Source: CAVPGP01 sp963718065
GTDB taxonomy: Bacteria; Actinomycetota; Thermoleophilia; Gaiellales; Gaiellaceae
Assembly: GCA_963718065.1 (NCBI GenBank)
Contig: CAVQYE010000002.1
Coordinates: 30,371 to 94,370 of the forward strand
DNA length: 64,000 nt
Reading direction: 5' to 3'
The number at the start of each line of letters is the position of its first letter. Position 1 is the first letter of the stretch. Below are positions 57,909 to 64,000 of the stretch, piece after piece. Under the pieces are notes generated by a model. It worked only from the letters and a program-made list of their open reading frames with translations. It searched no databases and was not told the DNA's origin. The translations under genes and the position numbers were made by a program.

Positions 57909-58867
57909 TGACGACACTCGTCTTTCTCGAGCACCACGACGGGCAGCTGCAGAAGGGCTCGCTCGGCGTCCTCGCCAAAGCCGGGCAACTCGGCGGCGAC
58001 GTCGCGGGCGTCATTCTCGGCTCCGGTGTCGGCGAGCTCGCGGCGAAGGCCGGCGAGCACGGCGCCGCAACGGTCTACGTCGTCGACGACCCCGCGCTCG
58101 AGGCGCCGCTGCCGCAGCCACGCGTCGATGCGCTCGCCGCGATCGTGCGTGACAAGGGGATCGAGAACGTCCTCTTCGCGCAGTCCGTGCTGGCCGCCGA
58201 CGTCGCCGCCGGGCTCGCGGCCCGGCTGGACGCCGGCCTGAACTGGGACCTGATCGACGTCACGACCGACACCGGGCTGACGGGCAAGCGCGCCGCCCTC
58301 GCCGACTCGGTCTACGTCGACGTCGGCTGGACGTCGACGCCTCGTCTCGGGCTGTTCCGCTCCGGGACGTTCGACCCGGTCGCGACCGGCGGCTCGGCGC
58401 AGGTCGAGGACGTCTCCGTGTCGTTTGAGGACTTCTCGACGCAGGCGACGATGGTCGAGCAGGCACACGAAGAGTCGAGCGGGCCGTCGATCGAGGACGC
58501 CGACGTGATCGTCGCCGGTGGCCGCGGGCTCGGCGCACCGGAGGGCTTCTCGCTGGCCGAGGAGCTCGCGAAGGCGCTCGGCGGCGCGGTCGCGGCGACC
58601 CGCGCGGTCGTCGACGCGGGCTGGTACCCGTACGCGGCCCAGGTCGGGCAGACCGGCAAGACCGTCTCGCCCAAGCTCTACGTCGCACTCGGCATCTCCG
58701 GCGCGATCCAGCACAAGGTCGGGATGCAAGCCTCGAACGTGATCGTCGCGATCAACAAGGATCCCAACGCGCCGATCTTCGAGTTCAGCGATTTCGGCGT
58801 CGTCGGCGACCTGCACACGATCGTCCCCAAGCTGGCCGAGCTCGTTCGCCAGCACCGCGGGTCGTGA
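57908..58867 (+). CDS. etfA: Electron transfer flavoprotein alpha subunit
   Basis: 319 residues. The N-terminal adenine-nucleotide-like domain (TTLVFLEHHDGQLQKGSLG) is followed by the FAD domain: VIVAGGRGLGAPEGFSLAEELA, VDAGWYPYAAQVGQTGKTVSPKLYVALGISGAIQHKVGMQASNVIVAINKDPNAPIFEFSDFGVVGDL, the canonical FAD-binding C-terminus. Translationally coupled with etfB and immediately followed by the ETF-quinone oxidoreductase, so the electron path EtfAB to quinone is one operon. Confidence 0.95.
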   Translation: MTTLVFLEHHDGQLQKGSLGVLAKAGQLGGDVAGVILGSGVGELAAKAGEHGAATVYVVDDPALEAPLPQPRVDALAAIVRDKGIENVLFAQSVLAADVAAGLAARLDAGLNWDLIDVTTDTGLTGKRAALADSVYVDVGWTSTPRLGLFRSGTFDPVATGGSAQVEDVSVSFEDFSTQATMVEQAHEESSGPSIEDADVIVAGGRGLGAPEGFSLAEELAKALGGAVAATRAVVDAGWYPYAAQVGQTGKTVSPKLYVALGISGAIQHKVGMQASNVIVAINKDPNAPIFEFSDFGVVGDLHTIVPKLAELVRQHRGS

Positions 58868-58868
58868 C

Positions 58869-60563
58869 GTGAGCGTCAAGCCGAGCGAGTACCCGCCTCC
58901 GTTCGACTGGCGGGACTACGTCGGCGAGCCGACCGACCCCGTCGACGAGCGGATCGAGGTCGGGATCCTGATCGTCGGCGCCGGCCCGGCCGGGCTTGCG
59001 ACGGCGATCCGCCTCGGGCAGCTGATGGAGGAGGACCCGGCGACCGCCGAGCGGCTCGGCGACGTGCCGGTGGCGGTGCTCGAGAAGGGCAAGCAGCCGG
59101 GCTCGCACCTGCTCTCCGGGGCGGTCGTCAACCCACGGTCGCTGCGCCGCCTCTTCAAGGACCGCAAGCGGATCGACGAGCTGCCGTTCTACGGGCGCGT
59201 CGACCACGAGTCCGTCTACTTCATGACGCCGCGGCTGGCGCTGCCGATCCCGACGCCGCCGACGATGCGCAACCACGCGAACTACGTCGCCTCGCTCTCG
59301 CGGCTCGGCCGCTGGCTCGCCGAGCAGGCCGAGGAGGGCGGCACGACGATCCTCCCCGAGACCGCCGGCGAGCGGCTGCTCGTCGACCACGGCCGCGTCG
59401 TCGGCGTGCGCACCGGCGACAAGGGCCGCGGGCGGAACGGCGAGGAGCTGCCGAACTTCGAGCCCGGCGCCGACGTCACCGCGCGCGTCACCGTGCTCTC
59501 GGAGGGGACACAGGGACATCTCACCGGTGTCGCGCTGCAGCGCTTCGGGCTCCAGGGGTCGAGCCCGCAGGTGTGGGCGCTCGGCGTCAAGGAGGTCTGG
59601 CAGGTGGCGAAGCCGCTCGACCGGGTGATCCACACCATGGGCTGGCCGCTGCGCCCGCAGCGCAAGTACCGCGAGTTCGGCGGCTCGTTCATCTATCCGC
59701 TCGGCGACGACATGGTCACCATCGGAATGGTCGTCGGCATGGACTACCGCGACTCGGAGCTGTCGGTGCACGACGTGCTCCAGGAGCTGAAGACGCATTC
59801 ACGGATCCGGAAGATCCTCGAGGGCGGCGAGCGTGTCGCCTGGGGCGCGAAGACGATTCCCGAGGGCGGCTTCGTGGCGCTGCCGAAGCGGCTCCACGCG
59901 CCGGGCCTGCTGCTCACCGGCGACGGCGCCGGCCTCGTCAACGTGCCCGCGCTGAAGGGCGTCCACTATGCGGTCGAGTCGGGACGCCTGGCAGCGGAGG
60001 CCGCCTGGAAGGCGTTGCAGCGCGGCTCGTCGCTACGCGCGCTCTCGTCGTACGACGACGCGCTGCGCGAGAGCTTCGTCTGGGACGACCTGCGCGAGGT
60101 GCGGAACATGCGCCAGGTGTTCGGCCGTGGCTTCTACCGGGGCGGCGCCGCGGCCACGCTCCAGACGGCGACCAAGGGCAGGATCCCCGCGAAGGATCTT
60201 CCGACCGAGCCCGACGCCGACCAGACGCTGACGCGGAGCGAGCGGGCCAAGCGCTACCCGGTGCCCGACGGCAAGCTGACGTTCGACAAGCTGTCGTCCG
60301 TCTTCGCGTCCGGGAATCGCACGCGCGACGACCAGCCGAACCACATTCGGATCGAGCAGAACGTCCCGATCCGCCTCGCGCAGACGTGGGTCCGCATGTG
60401 CCCCGCACAGGTCTATGAGATCCGGGCGGGCGACGAGAGCTCCGACACCGTCGAGGTGCAGATCACGCCGTCGAACTGCGTCCAGTGCGGCGCGATCACC
60501 GCCAAGGGCGGACGGCTGACGCCGCCCGAGGGCGGGTCAGGCCCCGAGTACCAGCTCACGTAG
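58869..60563 (+). CDS. Electron transfer flavoprotein-quinone oxidoreductase
   Basis: 564 residues from GTG 58869. FAD-binding GILIVGAGPAGLATAIRLGQ at residues 32-51; PGSHLLSGAVVNPRSL and LTGDGAGLVNVPALKGVHYAVESG are ETF-QO-specific. The C-terminal 4Fe-4S domain has Cys in RMCPAQVYEI and two in SNCVQCGAITAKGG, but the expected third Cys of the CxxCxxC motif is Ile, leaving three Cys of the usual four. The extreme C-terminus (PPEGGSGPEYQLT) is normal, so this is not a truncation. It may carry a 3Fe-4S or modified cluster, or another ligand. Membrane association is via hydrophobic loops as in the family. Confidence 0.92.
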   Translation: MSVKPSEYPPPFDWRDYVGEPTDPVDERIEVGILIVGAGPAGLATAIRLGQLMEEDPATAERLGDVPVAVLEKGKQPGSHLLSGAVVNPRSLRRLFKDRKRIDELPFYGRVDHESVYFMTPRLALPIPTPPTMRNHANYVASLSRLGRWLAEQAEEGGTTILPETAGERLLVDHGRVVGVRTGDKGRGRNGEELPNFEPGADVTARVTVLSEGTQGHLTGVALQRFGLQGSSPQVWALGVKEVWQVAKPLDRVIHTMGWPLRPQRKYREFGGSFIYPLGDDMVTIGMVVGMDYRDSELSVHDVLQELKTHSRIRKILEGGERVAWGAKTIPEGGFVALPKRLHAPGLLLTGDGAGLVNVPALKGVHYAVESGRLAAEAAWKALQRGSSLRALSSYDDALRESFVWDDLREVRNMRQVFGRGFYRGGAAATLQTATKGRIPAKDLPTEPDADQTLTRSERAKRYPVPDGKLTFDKLSSVFASGNRTRDDQPNHIRIEQNVPIRLAQTWVRMCPAQVYEIRAGDESSDTVEVQITPSNCVQCGAITAKGGRLTPPEGGSGPEYQLT

Positions 60564-60572
60564 CGGGACTTC

Positions 60573-61433
60573 TCAGCGCCAGCGCCAGACGTCGTCGCCG
60601 GCGTAGCTCGTCACCCACATCGAGCCGAAGGCGTTCAGCGCGGCGAAGGCGCCGTCGCCGCCGGGAAACGAGTCGATCGCCTTTCCCGTCGCGGGATCGA
60701 CGCGGAAGACGACGTCGAGCTCCTTGTCGGGAACCCAGATCGTGCCGTCGGCGGCAGCGGCCGGCTGCGCGAGCGTCCGGCCGATCCGCTCCGAGCCGAC
60801 GACCTGGCGGGTCGCCGGGTCGACGTGGACGAGCAGGTTGTCGTCCGTCTGGATCCAGAGGTCGCGTGTGCCATGGGCGAACCAGCCGGGGCTGCGCGCA
60901 CCGATCTCGACCCGCTCGATCGCCCGCGTGCGCAGGTCGAAACGCGCCACGGCGGTGGCGTCCCGGCCGAAGCCGATCCAGATCGCTCCACCCTGGGCGT
61001 GCAGGCCGGTCGGGTACGGGCCGACGTCGATCCGCGAGAGCACCTTCAGCGTGCGGGGCTGGATCTCGACCAGCTTGCCGTCGTTCCAAGCAGTGGCCCA
61101 GACCCGTCCGTCGGCGACGAGCACGTCGAACGGCGTCCTGCCGATCCGGACCGATCGCCGCCGCAGCGTCTTCGGATCGATCCGGAGCACTGTGCCGTTG
61201 CTGTAGTTCGTCACCCAGACGGCGCCGGCTCCGGTCGTCACCGAGCACGCGCCGCGGCCGGCGGCGACTCGCGCCTGGACTGTGTTGTGCCGCGGGTCGA
61301 TGCGCGAGACCGTGCCGGAGTCGCTCGCCACCCAGACGGAGCCGAAGCCGGCCGCCGTGCCGCAGGGGTGCATCGCCACCGGGATTCGGACGGGCGAGAG
61401 TGCAAGCGCGACGACGACGGCGAGCAGCGCCAC
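60573..61433 (-). CDS. Secreted beta-propeller protein (Vgb/streptogramin-lyase-like)
   Basis: 286 residues from GTG 61433. A short signal (ALLAVVVALALSPVRIPVA) is followed by repeated blades of about 42 residues of the type GAGAVWVTNYSNGTVLRIDPKT, each with a W-V/I-pattern: six to seven blades, as in virginiamycin B lyase and YncE-like propellers. The catalytic His-Glu-His set of Vgb lyase is not evident, so ligand binding rather than lyase activity is more likely. Convergent with the ETF-QO gene, 9 bases apart. Confidence 0.72.
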   Translation of the reverse strand: MALLAVVVALALSPVRIPVAMHPCGTAAGFGSVWVASDSGTVSRIDPRHNTVQARVAAGRGACSVTTGAGAVWVTNYSNGTVLRIDPKTLRRRSVRIGRTPFDVLVADGRVWATAWNDGKLVEIQPRTLKVLSRIDVGPYPTGLHAQGGAIWIGFGRDATAVARFDLRTRAIERVEIGARSPGWFAHGTRDLWIQTDDNLLVHVDPATRQVVGSERIGRTLAQPAAAADGTIWVPDKELDVVFRVDPATGKAIDSFPGGDGAFAALNAFGSMWVTSYAGDDVWRWR

Positions 61434-61571
61434 GTCTCTCGTACCCCGCTCGCGTGCGACGGGTTCCGCGCCTGTCGGAGCTCAATTGGACAGCCGCCTG
61501 CCGGACTGTCATTCTCCGGCGACCGGCGGCAAGGACGCCGGAGGAGGGGATAACAACCGAGAGGAGACACA

Positions 61572-63137
61572 GTGGAGAGCTGTGCTCGTCGCCGCCCACG
61601 CGCGGTGGCAATGTTCTCTGTGGCGCTGGTCTCTGCGGCTCTGGTGGCGATGATGGCGACATCGCCGGCCCTGGCGGGCTCGAAGGACGACGCGATCGCG
61701 CGCGCGAAGGCGAACGTCGGCCAGCACGCCGGGGAGACGAAGTGGGGAGCGGAGCAGGACGTGTCGGCGGCCGACGTCCTGGTCGATGCCGACGGCACCG
61801 AGCACGTGCGGTTCGAGCGCACGTTCAGAGGTCTGCGCGTGGTCGGCGGTGACCTGGTCGTCCACCAGTCGGCCGGCGGCGCGCTGATCGGCCTGTCGCA
61901 GACGCTGAGGGCGAAGCCGTCGTTCGACAGGTCGGCCTGGCTCTCGAGACGCGACGCGATCCAGACGGCGGCGTCGCAGTTCGACGGAGCGCCCGACAAG
62001 GGCTCGGCGGAGCTCGTGGTCTACGACCGCGGCGCCGCGCCGGTGCTCGCGTGGGAAGCGGTCGTCGAGGGCACCCACGCCGACGGCGTCTCGCCGAGCG
62101 AGCTGCACGTGTTCGTCGATGCGGCCTACGGCACGGTGCTCGAGCAATGGGATGGGATCGAGGATGCGGCCGGGACCGGCAACGGCTTCTTCAGCGGCAC
62201 GGTTGCGCTGCAGACGACGCCGATCACCGGCGGCTTCCGGCTGATCGACCCAACGCGGGGCAATCAGCTCACGTGTGACATGAGGAACCGCACATCGACG
62301 TGTCGCAACATGGACGACGCGAACAACGTCTGGGGCGACGGGACCCTGGCGAACACGCAGTCCGTGGCCGTCGACGCGCAATACGGCACCGCCGTCACCT
62401 GGGACTACTACAGGACGGTGCACGGCCGGAACGGGATCGCGAACGACGGCCGGGGTGCGTCCAACCGCGTCCACTACTCGCGGAACTACAACAACGCCTT
62501 CTGGTCGGACTCGTGCTTCTGCATGACGTACGGCGACGGCGACGGCGTCACCTTCAACCCGTTCGACTCGCTCGACGTGGCCGGGCACGAGATGAGCCAC
62601 GGCGTCACGAGCCGGACGGCAAGGCTCGTGTACTCCGGCGAGTCCGGCGGCCTGAACGAGTCGACGAGCGACATCTTCGGGACGATGGTCGAGTACTTCG
62701 CCAACAACCCGAGGGACACGCCCGACTTCAAGATCGGCGAGAGGCTGTACCGGTCGAATCCGGGTGACGCGAGAGCGCTGCGCTACATGTACAACCCGAG
62801 CCTCGACGGCAGGTCGGCGAGTTGCTGGAACTCCACCGTCCGCAATCTCGACGTCCACTACTCGTCCGGTGTCGGGAACCACTTCTACTACCTGCTCGCG
62901 CAGGGCTCGAACGCGAACCCGGCGAGCCCGACGTGCAACGGCTCGGTCGTCACGGGCGTCGGCAACGCGGTCGCCGAGAAGATCTGGTATCGCGCGCTGA
63001 CGGTCTACATGACGTCCAGCACGAACTACACAGGAGCGCGGGTGGCGACGCTCGACGCCGCCCGTGATCTCTACGGCACGGGCAGCGTCCCGTACAACAC
63101 CGTCGCCGCCGCCTGGTCGGCGGTCTCGGTCAACTAG
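61572..63137 (+). CDS. Secreted thermolysin-like metalloprotease (M4)
   Basis: 521 residues from GTG 61572 with GAGAGGAG just upstream. A signal peptide (about residues 15-35) precedes an FTP-type propeptide (VRFERTFRGLRVVGGDLVVHQSAGG, then DGVSPSELHVFVDAAYG). The catalytic domain has DVAGHEMSHGVTSRTARLVY (HExxH zinc motif with catalytic Glu), ESGGLNESTSDIFG (third zinc ligand Glu), and HYSSGVGNHFYYLLAQGS with the transition-state His. Cys pairs around CDMRNRTSTC and DSCFCMTYGDGDGVTF suggest disulfides. Exported and self-processed by analogy with the family. Confidence 0.94.
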   Translation: MESCARRRPRAVAMFSVALVSAALVAMMATSPALAGSKDDAIARAKANVGQHAGETKWGAEQDVSAADVLVDADGTEHVRFERTFRGLRVVGGDLVVHQSAGGALIGLSQTLRAKPSFDRSAWLSRRDAIQTAASQFDGAPDKGSAELVVYDRGAAPVLAWEAVVEGTHADGVSPSELHVFVDAAYGTVLEQWDGIEDAAGTGNGFFSGTVALQTTPITGGFRLIDPTRGNQLTCDMRNRTSTCRNMDDANNVWGDGTLANTQSVAVDAQYGTAVTWDYYRTVHGRNGIANDGRGASNRVHYSRNYNNAFWSDSCFCMTYGDGDGVTFNPFDSLDVAGHEMSHGVTSRTARLVYSGESGGLNESTSDIFGTMVEYFANNPRDTPDFKIGERLYRSNPGDARALRYMYNPSLDGRSASCWNSTVRNLDVHYSSGVGNHFYYLLAQGSNANPASPTCNGSVVTGVGNAVAEKIWYRALTVYMTSSTNYTGARVATLDAARDLYGTGSVPYNTVAAAWSAVSVN

Positions 63138-63157
63138 CAAGGCCCAAGAGAGGCATC

Positions 63158-63187
63158 GGGCCGGGACGCGGTGACGCGTCCCGGCCC
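63158..63187 (+). terminator. Perfect 13-bp hairpin after the M4 protease
   Basis: GGGCCGGGACGCG and CGCGTCCCGGCCC pair perfectly around a GTGA tetraloop, 20 bases after the stop. Very stable; no T-run, so termination would be atypical or factor-assisted. Confidence 0.65.
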
Positions 63188-63274
63188 TCCGTCCGCCGCT
63201 CGATCCTCAGGCGAGGCACCGTCGCGTGTGAGAGTTTCCGTAACGAAATGTCGATCCGCCGCGACTGAGGGCCG

Positions 63275-63880
63275 ATGCAGCCGATCATCTCCCGAGGTTT
63301 TCACCACAAGCGCCCCGACGCTCCCGCCGACCGGGTTCCGCCGGGCCAGTACCTCACGGACGACTTTCCCGTGCTCTCGGCCGGCCCGACACCGCGGACG
63401 GAGCTCGTCGATTGGACGTTCACGCTGACGGGCGAGGTCGACGAGCCGCGCAGCTGGACGTGGGACGAGTTCGGCGCACTGCCGACGGAGGAGATCACGG
63501 TCGACATCCACTGCGTCACGAAGTGGTCGAAGCTCGACACGCAATGGGAAGGCGTCTCGCTCGACACGATCCTCGACGGCGTCGAGACGTCGGCCGAGTA
63601 CGTCGTCGCGTTCTGCGACGGCGGCTACACGACGAACCTGCCGCTCGAGGACGTCACCGGCGGCAAGGCGTGGGTCGTGCAGGGGTACGACGGAGCGCCG
63701 CTCGACCCGGAGCACGGCGGGCCCGCGCGGCTGCTCGTGCCGCACCTCTACTTCTGGAAGAGCGCGAAGTGGGTGCGGGGACTGTCGCTGCGCCTCGAGG
63801 ACGAGCCGGGGTTCTGGGAGCGGCTCGGCTACCACCACTACGGCGACCCGTGGAAGGAGCAGCGGTACTGGGGCGACTGA
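63275..63880 (+). CDS. Sulfite-oxidase-like molybdopterin domain protein
   Basis: 201 residues, ATG 63275 with GAGGG just upstream. Single Mo-cofactor domain of the sulfite oxidase/YedY family: VDWTFTLTGEVDEPRSWTWDEFGALP, EITVDIHCVTKWSKLDTQWEGVSLDTIL with the molybdenum-ligating Cys in the IHC motif, GYTTNLPLEDV and GPARLLVPHLYFWKSAKWV. No signal peptide or dimerisation domain, so it is cytoplasmic and short. A CTGA overlap links it to a ferredoxin-reductase-like gene that would supply electrons, a pairing seen for related MsrP-like or oxidoreductase modules. Confidence 0.88.
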   Translation: MQPIISRGFHHKRPDAPADRVPPGQYLTDDFPVLSAGPTPRTELVDWTFTLTGEVDEPRSWTWDEFGALPTEEITVDIHCVTKWSKLDTQWEGVSLDTILDGVETSAEYVVAFCDGGYTTNLPLEDVTGGKAWVVQGYDGAPLDPEHGGPARLLVPHLYFWKSAKWVRGLSLRLEDEPGFWERLGYHHYGDPWKEQRYWGD

Positions 63881-64000
63881 GCTGGCGCCCGCCGAGGTCG
63901 TCGAGCTCGTGCCCGAGACGCCGCCCGTGCGCACCCTGGTACTCGCGGTCGATGGCTGGCGCGGTCACCGCGCCGGCCAGCACGTCGACGTCCGGCTGAC
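63877..64000 (+). CDS. Ferredoxin-reductase/flavodoxin-reductase-like gene (partial, 5' end)
   Basis: Runs off the right edge. From CTG 63877 the first residues read LSWRPA; after one missing base near 63890-63894 the frame continues EVVELVPETPPVRTLVLAV and GHRAGQHVDVRL, the FAD-binding beta-barrel start (the RxxQxxxV type of motif follows outside the window). The expected N-terminus in this family is of the WRPAxVxEL form, so the CTG is the natural start and overlaps the upstream TGA as CTGA. It is probably the electron donor for the molybdoprotein. Confidence 0.65.

Noticed and set aside
60573..61433. Virginiamycin B lyase (antibiotic resistance)
   Set aside because: Only the propeller pattern is shared; the catalytic His/Glu arrangement is not visible and a signal peptide makes a scavenging or binding role more likely.

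Overview
The window is about 70% GC, nearly all coding, with many 4-base gene overlaps, GTG/TTG starts and several apparently leaderless transcripts. Gene content (PhoP-type Pho boxes, ppk/ppx/CHAD, split B12 mutase, ETF-QO, PduO-type adenosyltransferase, LLM oxidoreductase) suggests a high-GC actinobacterium, most likely of the Thermoleophilia (Gaiella/Solirubrobacter side). This placement is inference from style and content. The sequence carries many single-base indels that break otherwise well-conserved housekeeping genes. They are dense at 1-4.4 kb and 37.9-44.2 kb, sparse between 10 and 33 kb, and nearly absent from 44.2 to 63.8 kb. I read them as uncorrected long-read errors, so broken frames are annotated as single genes.

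Layout. 1-3.96 kb: a minus-strand tryptophan operon trpE-G-D-C-F preceded by a Trp-rich leader peptide and an attenuator. 3.97-9.6 kb: M42 peptidase, 2-hydroxyacid dehydrogenase, thiolase, ATP-grasp protein, a small membrane protein and 3-hydroxybutyryl-CoA dehydrogenase. 9.8-11.1 kb: a receiver/HD-GYP c-di-GMP phosphodiesterase and a tiny winged-helix-like protein. 11.2-27.2 kb: a phosphate and polyphosphate island (CYTH-CHAD, SixA, PHP, Ppx, Ppk, UppP, DUF47-Pit-DUF47, cupin, PhoU-PstB divergent from PstC-PstA-PstS, and a PhoR/PhoP-like pair). Its intergenic regions carry 11-nt-periodic GTTCACC-type Pho boxes.

27.2-29.5 kb: a lipoprotein and an acyl-CoA dehydrogenase that diverge from one palindromic -10 element, then a cob(I)alamin adenosyltransferase. 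29.5-50.1 kb: one giant minus-strand gene (about 6,850 codons) for a surface or secreted protein. It has an N-terminal membrane/signal segment, about 44 tandem 99-residue Ig-like repeats, a further series of Ig-like domains, an FN3-like domain, a PASTA domain and, unexpectedly, a C-terminal module that looks like a degenerate response-regulator receiver domain.

50.3-60.6 kb: acyl-CoA and electron-transfer genes (B12-dependent mutase catalytic subunit, a paralogous pair of membrane proteins, an MBL-fold protein, mutase B12-binding subunit, enoyl-CoA hydratase, LLM oxidoreductase, M23 peptidase, EtfB, EtfA, ETF-QO). Together with the thiolase, hydroxyacyl-CoA dehydrogenase, acyl-CoA dehydrogenase and adenosyltransferase, these support beta-oxidation and propionyl/methylmalonyl-CoA flux feeding electrons through ETF to quinone. 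60.6-64 kb: a secreted beta-propeller, a secreted thermolysin-like protease, a sulfite-oxidase-like molybdoprotein and the start of a ferredoxin-reductase-like gene.

The observations most worth following are the trp attenuator, the repeated CTG start codons in CTGA overlaps, the Pho-box set that includes the CYTH-CHAD gene, and the receiver-like tail on the giant Ig-repeat protein.
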